This document shows positions 1-8,319 of a DNA stretch of 44,584 nt, piece after piece. The position numbers were made by a program, and so were the translations under genes. The first letter of the stretch is position 1, and each line of letters opens with the position of its first letter. Origin of the DNA: Gammaproteobacteria bacterium (GTDB lineage: Bacteria; Pseudomonadota; Gammaproteobacteria; GCA-001735895). The stretch is from contig JAACFA010000012.1 of assembly GCA_009937625.1 (NCBI GenBank), positions 1 through 44,584 on the forward strand, in the 5' to 3' direction. The notes beneath the pieces are model-generated. The model had not been told where the DNA came from. It ran no database searches and was given only the letters and a program-made list of their open reading frames with translations.

Positions 1-834
1 GACTGCAGCGCAAAAGCCTTCGCCGAGATGCGCCGCATCGAGGCCCTGATGAGCACCTACCAGGCCAGCAGTGAGATCAGCTTTATCAACGATAACGCCG
101 CCGTAAGCGCCGTGGAAATCAGCGCCGAAATGGCGCAAATTATTGGAAAATCTCTTTATTTTTCAGAGATTTCCAACGGCGCCTTCGATATAACCTATGC
201 CAGCATAGGCTATGCTTACGACTACCGTAAAAGTCAGCAGCCCAGCAATGAGTCGATCGCAGCAAAATTACCGTCAATCGACTACCGGCACATCGAACTC
301 GAGCAGAACCGGATTCGCTTCAGGCAAAACGGTGTGCGCATCGACCTGGGCGGTATCGCGAAGGGTTACGCGGTCGACCGCGCAATTGACATCGTCGAAC
401 AGTGCGGAATCTCCCAGGCGATGATCAGTGCCGGCGGCGACAGCCGTATTATCGGCGATCGCGGCGGGCGTCCGTGGATACTCGGCATCGAGCATCCGCG
501 TAAGCCCGAGGAGATCGCGTTGCGCCTGCCGCTAAGCGAAAGCGCGATTTCCACCTCGGGCGACTACGAGCGGTTTTTTATCGAGGACGGCAAACGCGTG
601 CATCACATCATAAACCCGGAGACCGGACGTTCCGCCACAAAAAGCTGGAGCGCCACGGTTATCGGGCCTAACGCGATGACAACTGACGCTTTATCTACTA
701 CTATTTTCATACTCGGCGCGGAGAAAGGTATCGCGCTGATCGAGAGCCTGGATGGAATCGACGCAATCGTCATCGATAGCGACGGAAAAGTTCATTATTC
801 CTCGGGTTTTGAAGCTCCCGAAACTGAAGGATAG
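1..834 (+). CDS. apbE: FAD:protein FMN transferase (ApbE family), 5' partial
   Basis: ApbE enzymes transfer FMN from FAD to a Thr/Ser of target proteins in or facing the periplasm. The reading frame is open from the first base, so the N-terminus and any signal peptide lie outside the window; 277 residues are visible. Family landmarks in order are RRIEALMSTY near the start, GGIAKGYAVDRA, an SAGGDSRIIG stretch, STSGDYERFF, HHIINPETGRSA and the metal-site region TDALSTTIFILG. The gene ends 21 bases before the next one and may be co-transcribed with the envelope cluster. No flavinylation target is obvious here, so a functional link to that cluster is only positional. The family call is secure. 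Confidence 0.93.
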   Translation, partial: DCSAKAFAEMRRIEALMSTYQASSEISFINDNAAVSAVEISAEMAQIIGKSLYFSEISNGAFDITYASIGYAYDYRKSQQPSNESIAAKLPSIDYRHIELEQNRIRFRQNGVRIDLGGIAKGYAVDRAIDIVEQCGISQAMISAGGDSRIIGDRGGRPWILGIEHPRKPEEIALRLPLSESAISTSGDYERFFIEDGKRVHHIINPETGRSATKSWSATVIGPNAMTTDALSTTIFILGAEKGIALIESLDGIDAIVIDSDGKVHYSSGFEAPETEG

Positions 835-855
835 TGGTCCTTAGAGTAGTGACTT

Positions 856-1467
856 ATGAAATATATTAGCTTGATCACCCTGCTACTGTTTACCCTGGCG
901 GCTCCGCTAGCGGCGCAACAGGGTAAGGAGAAACCGATCGAAGGCGAACTCATCGAGGGCGAACTCGGTGTAGTGCAGGATGAAACCAGCGAGGAGTCCC
1001 TCGAAGATGGCTCTGCCGAGGAAGGATCGCTCGATGCCGATATCGAGGCGTTGAAGAAAGAGGTTCTGTCGCTGAACCGTGACCTGTTCATCCTGGAAGA
1101 GGATTTACTGTTCCCGGCCAACACCCAGTTCAGCGTTTTCCTGTCGATGGATGCCGGCGCCCTGTTCGGCCTCGATTCGGTACAGCTCAAGATCGACGAT
1201 AAAAATGTTGCCAACCACTTGTATACCGAGCGCGAGCTGGCGGCATTGAAACGCGGCGGCGTGCAGCGGCTTTATATTGGTAATCTGCCATCGGGAGAAC
1301 ACGAGATTGTTGCAATTTTCACCGGCATAGGACCTAAGGGACGGGACTACCGCCGAGGTGAAACGATTGTGATCGAGAAAACGACTGAACCCCAGTTTGT
1401 GGAGTTCATGATTGCCGATGATACTGGTAAAGAACAACCTCAGTTCGATGTTCGCGTCTGGGAGTAA
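856..1467 (+). CDS. Secreted protein of unknown function, first gene of the TPR/ExbBD cluster
   Basis: A 203-aa protein with a clear Sec signal peptide (about residues 1-20, ending LAAPLAAQ). A very acidic Glu/Asp-rich stretch (about 25-65) and a short helical segment (IEALKKEVLSLNRDLFILEEDLLF) follow, then a probable beta-rich domain containing GGVQRLYIGNLPSGEHE. I do not recognise a named family with certainty. I recall similar proteins in gammaproteobacteria with no assigned role. Its 3' end overlaps the start of the next TPR gene, which suggests translational coupling. Periplasmic location is inferred from the signal peptide; a role as an accessory of the neighbouring TolQR-like machine is inferred from position only. 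Confidence 0.85.
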   Translation: MKYISLITLLLFTLAAPLAAQQGKEKPIEGELIEGELGVVQDETSEESLEDGSAEEGSLDADIEALKKEVLSLNRDLFILEEDLLFPANTQFSVFLSMDAGALFGLDSVQLKIDDKNVANHLYTERELAALKRGGVQRLYIGNLPSGEHEIVAIFTGIGPKGRDYRRGETIVIEKTTEPQFVEFMIADDTGKEQPQFDVRVWE

Positions 1468-3340
1468 GTCCGCTCCCGCCCGCATCATCAAACCCCTGCG
1501 TCGCCTTTCCTGCCTCGTAGTCGTGCTGCTGTGCGGGCATTTCTGCAAGCCGCTGCTGGCTGCGAAACTCGATGAACACCGGGTCGAGGACCTCGAATAC
1601 GGCCGCGCGCTATTCCAGTTTTACCAGGGTGACGACTTCGGGGCGATAACCCAGCTGATGATCGCCGACGAACGCCCGCAAATGCGGACGCGGTTGCAAA
1701 CCAACGAAGCCAGGCTGTTACTGGCCGATCTCTACTACGATTACGGGCTCTACACGGAATCGCAGGATCTGTTCGCGAGATTGCTGAGCGCCGAGGTGTC
1801 GGACTCGATACAGAACCGCATCTGGTTCAACCTGGCGCGCCTGAGATTCGAGCAGGGACATTTTGACCAGGCGCGCGACCTGTTGGCTCGCATTACCGAT
1901 ACCCTGCCCGACTCCGTAGAATCCGAGCGAAAATACCTGCTGACAAATCTTTATCTGGACGCCGGGCAATACGCCGCGGCCGCGGATATCAGCAACCGGA
2001 TCGATTCCGGATCGATGTGGAAAACTTATGCGCGTTACAACCTCGCGGTTTCACGCATCGAGGACGACAATTATAAGGTTGGCAAGAATCTGCTGGAACG
2101 AATCGGCCAGATGAAAACTACGGCCCCCGAAATGTTGGCTCTGCGTGATCGTGCCAACCTGTCGCTGGGACTCAAACAATTGCGCATGAATCTCAATCAG
2201 CCGGCACTGGAGAGCCTATCTCGGGTTCGGCTGGAAAGCCCGTTGACCAACGAGGCACTGCTGGCCACCGGCTGGGCGAGATATCGACTCGACCAGTTCG
2301 ACAAGGCCCTTGTTCCCTGGCGCTTGCTGTTGCGGCGCAACGACGTAGACGCAGCGACCCAGGAAGCCATTCTGGCGATTCCATCGGGCTACGTCGAACT
2401 CGGGCATGAAGAGCTGGCGCTAAAACACTACGAAATCGCGGCCAACCAGTTCGAGACCCAGCTAAAATTGCTCGACGACGCTATCGCCTCGATCGAAAGC
2501 GACGGCCTGATCTCGGCGCTGCGAGAAAAATCGCTTTTGTTCGATCGCAGCAGCTTACAGCGCCTGCCCCCCAGCTCGGACGTGACCCCGCAGTTGTACC
2601 TTCTGCTCGCCTCCACCGAATTTCAACGCGAAATCAAGCGTTACCAGGAATTACTCGATCTCCGCAATTCGTTGCATTACTGGGGAACCAGCTTTCCCGC
2701 GCTGGAACTGATGCTAGAAGAACGTCGACGAGCATTCGAACAACAGCTGCCGAGGCTGCAGCAATCGACAGAAATCGAGCAGCTGGAGCTAAAACGAGCG
2801 CAGCGGGACGAGCTTGCCAGACGCCTCAACGCGATCGATGCCAACCAGAACTACGAGGCTTACGCCACGCCCGAGGAGCAAGAGCAGCTCGAGCGGCTGC
2901 AACGCGTCACCCGTTCGATCGAGAAGGTCGGAGGGCAACGCAATACCAGTTATCAGCAGGATATGCTGCGGCTGCTATCAGGCCTGCTGCAATACGAGCT
3001 CGAAACCGACTACCCGGCGCGGCGCTGGAAAGCAAGACAGCAGCTAGTACATCTCGACCGGGCACTGGCGGAATTCGCATACCGGGTTAATTCCCTTGGC
3101 CAGATTACCGAACGCACCGAACTCAATTTTAGCTTTTTCCAGCAACGCATCGACGGGCAATCGGATCGAATCCGCAATCTGCGCGACCGGGTTGACCAAC
3201 TGCTGCTGCTGCAGGAACAGCACATCAACAACCTCGCGATTGCCGAGATCAGGCGACAGCAGCAACATCTCGTGCAACTCAGGCTGAACGCACGCTTCGA
3301 ACTCGCGAAGCTTTACGACAAGCTGACGGCAGAAGAATGA
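1448..3340 (+). CDS. Large exported TPR/coiled-coil protein
   Basis: About 630 residues. The N-terminus has a basic stretch and the hydrophobic run LSCLVVVLLCGHFC, consistent with a signal peptide or anchor. The first half is rich in helical TPR-like hairpins (for example ARLLLADLYYDYGLYTESQ). The second half, from about residue 400, is Gln/Glu/Leu/Arg-rich and probably coiled coil. Start choice: ATG 1448 lies 20 bases inside the previous gene and gives a plausible signal peptide; ATG 1418 and TTG 1412 are also in frame. It overlaps the next gene by four bases (ATGA). TPR scaffolds with TolQR-type motors resemble Glt proteins of Myxococcus; the exact equivalent cannot be named from sequence alone. 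Confidence 0.85.
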   Translation: MFASGSKSAPARIIKPLRRLSCLVVVLLCGHFCKPLLAAKLDEHRVEDLEYGRALFQFYQGDDFGAITQLMIADERPQMRTRLQTNEARLLLADLYYDYGLYTESQDLFARLLSAEVSDSIQNRIWFNLARLRFEQGHFDQARDLLARITDTLPDSVESERKYLLTNLYLDAGQYAAAADISNRIDSGSMWKTYARYNLAVSRIEDDNYKVGKNLLERIGQMKTTAPEMLALRDRANLSLGLKQLRMNLNQPALESLSRVRLESPLTNEALLATGWARYRLDQFDKALVPWRLLLRRNDVDAATQEAILAIPSGYVELGHEELALKHYEIAANQFETQLKLLDDAIASIESDGLISALREKSLLFDRSSLQRLPPSSDVTPQLYLLLASTEFQREIKRYQELLDLRNSLHYWGTSFPALELMLEERRRAFEQQLPRLQQSTEIEQLELKRAQRDELARRLNAIDANQNYEAYATPEEQEQLERLQRVTRSIEKVGGQRNTSYQQDMLRLLSGLLQYELETDYPARRWKARQQLVHLDRALAEFAYRVNSLGQITERTELNFSFFQQRIDGQSDRIRNLRDRVDQLLLLQEQHINNLAIAEIRRQQQHLVQLRLNARFELAKLYDKLTAEE

Positions 3341-6162
3341 TCGGACTACTGCGTAACAGACTGCTGATAATGCTTGCCACTGCGGCGCTGGCAGCCTGCG
3401 GTTCTGGCGGCGTCGATATCGGACCGACGATCGCGGATCTCGAAGAAATGTCGCCGCCAATCGAGGCTGCCGAGCTCGAGCCCCAGGCCAGCTTCAAGGT
3501 CGATCGTAGCCAGGTCATCGAAAGTTTCCGTGCGCTGGCGGAGGTTACCGCCGAGGGCGGCGGCACCGGCGACGAATTAAGGCGCCTGGCCGATCTCGAA
3601 CTCGAGGCCAGCCTGGACAATCGGATTTCGGACGACGAGGCGACCCAGCGTCGGGGTGTCGAGGAAGCGCAGCACGCTATCGACATCTATGAAGATTACC
3701 TGGAGAAATATCCGATCCGAGAAGACAACGATATGATCCTGTATCAGCTGTCTCGCGCCTACGCCCTCCAATCGAATACCGAGAAGTCGGCCACAGCGCT
3801 GGCGCGAATCGCAACCGAATACCCGGATTCGAAATATATCGATGAAGTTCAGTTTCGGCGCGGTGAAAACCTGTTTGTAGAACGTGAATACGAGGCGGCG
3901 GAGGCCGCCTACGGCGCTGTCGTCAACAACCACCCGGATTCGTTGTTCTTCAAGAAGGCGCTTTACAAATATGGCTGGACCCAGCTCAAACAAAGCCGTC
4001 ATCTCGACGCATTGGCAAGCTACATCCGCCTGCTGGACGTCAATCGGGAAGAACAGAACTTGCAGGAAATCGGATTCAATCCCGGTCTCTCCCGGGCCGA
4101 TCGCGAACTGCTGGAAGACGTGGTACGCGTGATCTCGCTGGCTTTTTCCTACGAGGACGAAAAATACTACATCTCGACGTACTTCAAGGAAAACGGCAGG
4201 CGTGACTACGAGCCTTTGCTCTATCTCAGTCTGGGAGAGCTCTACCTCGGGAAAAAACGTGTTATCGACGGATCGGACCTGTTCCTCGCTTACACCAAGG
4301 AATATCCCTACTCTCCGCACACGCCGTATTTTCATCAGCGGGCGATAGAAACCTTTGAGCAGGCCGGGTATTCGGACCTGGTGCTGGAAGAAAAAATAGC
4401 TTTCGTCAATCGCTATGACATCAACAGCGAGTACTGGGCGGCGCAGGAACCGGTGACGCAACGAAAACTGACCAAGACGCTGGTCGTACACCTGACCGAG
4501 CTGGCAACGCATTTTCACGCGCTGGCCCGTGAAAGCAAGAAAACCCGGGACTACCAGCTCGCCTCCGACTGGTACCGGCGCTATTTGAAATCTTTCCCCG
4601 ATGCTCCGGGCGCGCCACGCATGAATTTCCTGCTGGCCGAAATCCTTTACGACTCGAGCCAGTTCCCGCAGGCGATCGACGAGTACCAGAAAACCGCCTA
4701 CGACTATGGGCCGCACAAAGATGGCGCCGAATCGGGATATGCCGCGCTCCTCGCCTTCGACGCCCTGTTCAAGACCACCAACGCCGCCGATATTCCTGCC
4801 TTGCGCCGTCAACGGATCAAGTCTGCGGTGCGTTTCACCACTACTTACCCGGACGATCCGAGGGTCTCGGAGGTCGAGTTGCAGACCGCGCAACAATTAT
4901 TGAAGTGGGAAGACTACCCCGGGGCAATCGAATCGGCGCAGCGCCTGATCGATAACAAGAATGTCGATCCACCGACCAAGAAGACCGCCTGGGCCATTCT
5001 CTCCGACGCCCAGTTCTCGACTGCGAATTATGCGACCGCGGAGAAATCCTACCTTACCCTGCTCGGCCTTATGCCGAAACAGGACAAGGAACGCAAAGCG
5101 GTACGCGAACAGGTTGCCGCCAGCATCTACAAGCAGGGCGAGATCGCTCGCGACAACGGCAATCATCTGCTGGCGGCGCAGAACTTTCTGCGGCTTGGCC
5201 AGGTAATTCCCGAATCGCCAAAGCGCGTCGTCGCCGACTATGATGCGGCAACCGCTTACGTCCAGCTGGAAGACTGGCCGAGTGCGATCACGCAGCTGGA
5301 GGCTTTTCGTAAAAAGCATCCCAAGAATAAAAAGCTCCAGGATGGCGTTACCGAGAAGCTGGCACTGGCCTATAGCAAGAGCGGCAACCAGTCGCTCGCA
5401 GCGCGCGAAATTCTGACCTTGTCGACGCTACCGGGAACGCCCGAGCGCAAGCGCGATTTAATGTGGCGCGCCGCCGAACTGTACGAGGAATCGGGGCAGC
5501 CAGACCGTGCCATTGGAATTTACAAGAATTATGTCAAGGCTTACCCCTACCCTCTCGAGCGTTCGATGGAATTGCGCCATAAAATTGCCGAGTCCTACCG
5601 CGCCAAGAACGATACCCGCAACCTGCACGTCTGGCTAAACGAAATCGTGCGCGCCGACGCCCAGGCAAAATCCCGGCGCAACGCGCGCAGCAAGTATCTC
5701 GCAGCCACCGCAAGCCTCGAGCTAATCGAGCCGCTCAATCGGTCCTACAAGAAAGCGAAGCTCACCGTACCGCTCAAAACCAGCCTGCAGAAGAAGAAAA
5801 AACTGATGCAACAATCGATCGATGCCTACAGCAGAGCGATGAAATACCAGGTCCAGGAAGTCACGACCGAAGCCACCTTCCAGATAGCGGAAATTTATCT
5901 CGACTTCGCCAGGTCGTTGATGAGTTCGCAACGACCCAAGGGGCTCGATGAGGAGCAGCTCGAGGAATACGAACTGTTGCTCGAGGAACAGGCATTTCCG
6001 TTCGAGGAAAAAGCAATCGATATCCACCTCACCAATTTCAAACGAATTCCCCAGGGAACCTACGACGAACCGACCAAAAAGAGTCTCAAGGCCCTGGGCG
6101 AGTTGATGCCATTCAGATTTGCCAAGGTAGAAAGCGCCGATGCATACGTCGAAATACAGTAA
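3337..6162 (+). CDS. Large TPR lipoprotein (about 940 aa)
   Basis: The N-terminus has a lipoprotein signal peptide with lipobox LAAC (Cys21) and Gly at +2, so outer-membrane sorting is expected. Most of the protein consists of TPR-like units of the BamD/YbgF kind, such as DMILYQLSRAYALQSNTEKS, QFRRGENLFVEREYEAAE and ELYEESGQPDRAIGIYKNYV. The length makes it a superhelical scaffold rather than an enzyme, and no catalytic motif is seen. It starts within the stop of the preceding TPR gene (ATGA) and its end overlaps the next lipoprotein gene by 23 bases, so the three TPR genes form one tightly coupled unit. Likely role: an outer-membrane-anchored periplasmic platform for the ExbBD/TonB-like complex encoded downstream (inference). 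Confidence 0.9.
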   Translation: MIGLLRNRLLIMLATAALAACGSGGVDIGPTIADLEEMSPPIEAAELEPQASFKVDRSQVIESFRALAEVTAEGGGTGDELRRLADLELEASLDNRISDDEATQRRGVEEAQHAIDIYEDYLEKYPIREDNDMILYQLSRAYALQSNTEKSATALARIATEYPDSKYIDEVQFRRGENLFVEREYEAAEAAYGAVVNNHPDSLFFKKALYKYGWTQLKQSRHLDALASYIRLLDVNREEQNLQEIGFNPGLSRADRELLEDVVRVISLAFSYEDEKYYISTYFKENGRRDYEPLLYLSLGELYLGKKRVIDGSDLFLAYTKEYPYSPHTPYFHQRAIETFEQAGYSDLVLEEKIAFVNRYDINSEYWAAQEPVTQRKLTKTLVVHLTELATHFHALARESKKTRDYQLASDWYRRYLKSFPDAPGAPRMNFLLAEILYDSSQFPQAIDEYQKTAYDYGPHKDGAESGYAALLAFDALFKTTNAADIPALRRQRIKSAVRFTTTYPDDPRVSEVELQTAQQLLKWEDYPGAIESAQRLIDNKNVDPPTKKTAWAILSDAQFSTANYATAEKSYLTLLGLMPKQDKERKAVREQVAASIYKQGEIARDNGNHLLAAQNFLRLGQVIPESPKRVVADYDAATAYVQLEDWPSAITQLEAFRKKHPKNKKLQDGVTEKLALAYSKSGNQSLAAREILTLSTLPGTPERKRDLMWRAAELYEESGQPDRAIGIYKNYVKAYPYPLERSMELRHKIAESYRAKNDTRNLHVWLNEIVRADAQAKSRRNARSKYLAATASLELIEPLNRSYKKAKLTVPLKTSLQKKKKLMQQSIDAYSRAMKYQVQEVTTEATFQIAEIYLDFARSLMSSQRPKGLDEEQLEEYELLLEEQAFPFEEKAIDIHLTNFKRIPQGTYDEPTKKSLKALGELMPFRFAKVESADAYVEIQ

Positions 6163-6826
6163 CAGCGGCCTTGCGGTGCTACTGATCACGATGCTGGCCG
6201 CCTGCCAGGGTGGGCCCGAGCGCGCGCCCCAGCCAGCACCGACGGTAGAGTCGGCACCAGCGACCGAGATGGCCTTGGAAACCGCGCCCACGGGTGCAGA
6301 AACTGTTTCGCCGGAAGCTCAACCGGAACCCACCGATTTCAACCAGCAATTTTACGAGGAGGCAGTCACCTCGCTGAAAAGCGGTGAAACCGGGGTCGCG
6401 CTGGAGTTACTGCTCAAGGTTAGCGGCGACGCGCCGGACAAACCCTACGTTTTCACCAACCTGGGGCTGACCTATTTCAAACTGCAGAAACTGGATCTCG
6501 CCGAACAGACGTTCCAGCAAGCCATAGAACGCAACGACGACGATGCCGTGGCGCATAACCACCTCGGTATTTTGCTGCGCCAGAAGGGTGAATTCGAAGC
6601 GGCGCGCCAACACTACCAGAAAGCGCTCAAAATCGACTCCGGTTACGCGCTTGCCCACTTGAATCTCGGCATACTCTACGATATCTACTTTCAGGACCTA
6701 CAGCTGGCGCTGCGGCACTACCAGAGGTACCAATCGCTGATCGACGAAGAGAATTCACAGGTAGCCGGGTGGATCGTAGACATCGAACGCCGACTGAAAA
6801 GCAACAATTCGAGTTCAAAAGGATAG
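6140..6826 (+). CDS. TPR lipoprotein (228 aa)
   Basis: A short basic N-terminus, a hydrophobic run and lipobox LAAC (Cys22) with Gln at +2 predict an outer-membrane lipoprotein. A Pro/Ala/Glu-rich linker (about 25-70) leads to three well-formed TPRs between about residues 85 and 205; typical units are YVFTNLGLTYFKLQKLDLAE, AVAHNHLGILLRQKGEFEAA and YALAHLNLGILYDIYFQDLQ. It is of PilF/NlpI-like size but has no pilus genes beside it. The start lies 23 bases inside the previous gene and the stop is three bases before the next. In Myxococcus a TPR lipoprotein of this general kind belongs to the gliding machine; equivalence here is inferred. Confidence 0.9.
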   Translation: MHTSKYSNSGLAVLLITMLAACQGGPERAPQPAPTVESAPATEMALETAPTGAETVSPEAQPEPTDFNQQFYEEAVTSLKSGETGVALELLLKVSGDAPDKPYVFTNLGLTYFKLQKLDLAEQTFQQAIERNDDDAVAHNHLGILLRQKGEFEAARQHYQKALKIDSGYALAHLNLGILYDIYFQDLQLALRHYQRYQSLIDEENSQVAGWIVDIERRLKSNNSSSKG

Positions 6827-6829
6827 AAA

Positions 6830-7114
6830 ATGAGAAAACTTTCGCTACACTTAATCCTTATCTTTGCTATTTCATGTACTGCACACGTGAATGCGCAGGA
6901 AAGGTTGCAAATGGAGGGCACCGAAATCACCGGCAACAAGGAGTTGCCGAGGGTTTTGTACATAGTTCCGTGGAAATCGATCGAGCGATTCGATATAGAG
7001 TCACCACCGATCACCAGCATTATGGATCAGAAACTGACCCGCATAGATCGAGCTTCATTTAAACGACAAATTCATTATCACGACGCCATTTTTTCTAAGG
7101 CCAAGCTGGATTGA
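6830..7114 (+). CDS. Small secreted protein of unknown function (94 aa)
   Basis: This 94-aa protein has an N-terminal signal peptide (MRKLSLHLILIFAISCTAHVNA, cleaved about residue 22). The mature part is about 70 residues and contains a motif-like stretch RVLYIVPWKSIERFD. It starts three bases after the preceding TPR lipoprotein gene, behind an AGGATAG-like ribosome site, and lies 32 bases before the TolQ-like gene. That placement argues for a real, co-transcribed gene. No family is recognised and no catalytic residues are evident. Being periplasmic and sandwiched between scaffold and motor genes, it may be an assembly or linker factor, which is inference only. Confidence 0.8.
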   Translation: MRKLSLHLILIFAISCTAHVNAQERLQMEGTEITGNKELPRVLYIVPWKSIERFDIESPPITSIMDQKLTRIDRASFKRQIHYHDAIFSKAKLD

Positions 7115-7146
7115 TCCAGCATTAGAACACAGCGGAGATTCGCGCG

Positions 7147-7794
7147 ATGAACGAAATGTTAACTACAGTTATCAGGTTTTTTCAGGACGGTGGGCCCTTC
7201 ATGTACCCCATACTGGGGGTACTGGCGATTGGCCTGGCGATTACACTGGAAAGATGGCTTCATCTGAGTGTCGCCAGGGCCAAGAATCGCCGCATGATCG
7301 CCAAGCTAATGCCGCTGGTGGCCAAGGGCGAAGTCGCCAGTGCCAGCAAGCTGGCGCAGAGCTCCAGCGCCACGGTAAGCCGTATCCTGCTGCAGGGTAT
7401 GGAGCAGTATAAATCAGCGCGCCGCCGGGACGACTTCGAGGCAGCCATGGATGAGAGCATCATGGAAGCGATACCGCGGCTCGAAAAACGCACCCACTAC
7501 CTCGCGATGTTTGCCAACATCGCCACGCTGCTGGGCCTGCTGGGCACCATTATCGGCCTGATCAAGGCCTTTACCGCCGTCGCGCAGGTAGATCCCTCGA
7601 TGAAGGCGGAAATCCTTTCCACCAGCATATCGGTCGCGATGAACACCACCGCGTTCGGACTCATCGTCGCGATTCCGCTGCTGTTTTTCTACACCGTGCT
7701 GCAGACCAAGACCACGGAAATTGTCGACAGCCTGGAGATGACGGTCGTCAAGTTCGTGAACCATCTGTCACGCGCACAACAAAACACCCAGTAA
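7147..7794 (+). CDS. MotA/TolQ/ExbB family proton-channel protein
   Basis: A 215-aa inner-membrane protein with the family's three-helix plan: TM1 about 15-35 (FMYPILGVLAIGLAI), a cytoplasmic domain about 40-115, TM2 about 120-145 (NIATLLGLLGTIIGLIKAF) and TM3 about 158-185 (AMNTTAFGLIVAIPLL). The GLLGT and T-A-x-G-L signatures are conserved. The TM3 Glu of E. coli ExbB/TolQ (E-A-L-I-A-T-A) is replaced by Val163. The partners are the two ExbD-like proteins 15 and 34 bases downstream of successive stops. The role is the pentameric channel half of a proton-driven motor. Siderophore-type TonB function is unlikely because no TonB-dependent receptor is nearby and the TonB-like partner has an AgmX-type C-terminus. 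Confidence 0.95.
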   Translation: MNEMLTTVIRFFQDGGPFMYPILGVLAIGLAITLERWLHLSVARAKNRRMIAKLMPLVAKGEVASASKLAQSSSATVSRILLQGMEQYKSARRRDDFEAAMDESIMEAIPRLEKRTHYLAMFANIATLLGLLGTIIGLIKAFTAVAQVDPSMKAEILSTSISVAMNTTAFGLIVAIPLLFFYTVLQTKTTEIVDSLEMTVVKFVNHLSRAQQNTQ

Positions 7795-7809
7795 GCAAGC
7801 AGCCGTCTC

Positions 7810-8301
7810 ATGTCTAAACGGGTATATCGCCGCAAGCATCCCGCTGTGGAACTGAACATCACTGCCTTCATGAACCTGATGGTGGTGCTGGTGCCCTTCC
7901 TGCTGATGACCGCGGTCTTCAGTCATATCACGATTCTCGATCTGAATCTGCCACCGCCGGACGCCAACAAGGTCAAGCAACCCAAGCAGCCCCCTTACGA
8001 GCTTCGCGTCACCATCCGCAAGAATATGCTGGTGCTGTCCGACAATCGACTGGGCATGATCAAACGCATTCCCAACAAGGGCAAGGAGCATAACTTTGCC
8101 CAGCTCAAGGAAACCCTGAAGCAGGTCAAGGCGCGGATCCCGGATCATACCAATATTACGATTCTGGCGGAGCAGCAGACCCGCTACGACGATCTGATCT
8201 CGGCGATGGATAGCTCGCGATCCTATCGGGCCCAGGTCGACGGGGAATGGGTGTTCGCGGAACTGTTTCCCGATATTTCTATCGGCGATGCCGCAAAATA
8301 G
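7810..8301 (+). CDS. ExbD/TolR-like protein 1, lacking the proton-carrying Asp
   Basis: A 163-aa protein with a short basic cytoplasmic N-terminus, one TM helix (about 18-40) and a periplasmic ExbD/TolR domain. It aligns directly with E. coli ExbD: the ELNITAFMNLMVVL stretch here matches DINVTPFIDVMLVL there. The essential membrane Asp of ExbD/TolR therefore corresponds to Asn22 (codon AAC at 7873-7875). The periplasmic part keeps the fold pattern (LDLNLPPP, then YELRVTIRKNMLVLSDNRLG). A second ExbD with a normal Asp follows 18 bases later. The protein may be a non-protonatable subunit of an ExbD heterodimer, as ExbD-type proteins act as dimers inside the pentamer; this is inference. Confidence 0.93.
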   Translation: MSKRVYRRKHPAVELNITAFMNLMVVLVPFLLMTAVFSHITILDLNLPPPDANKVKQPKQPPYELRVTIRKNMLVLSDNRLGMIKRIPNKGKEHNFAQLKETLKQVKARIPDHTNITILAEQQTRYDDLISAMDSSRSYRAQVDGEWVFAELFPDISIGDAAK

Positions 8302-8319
8302 TATCGGGGCGATTACTAG

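Noticed and set aside
3577-4896. Long open frame on the minus strand (439 codons) opposite the large TPR lipoprotein gene
   Set aside because: The plus strand encodes clear TPR repeats and a lipobox; the antisense product is low-complexity Val/Arg/Phe-rich without motifs, typical of GC-rich shadow frames.
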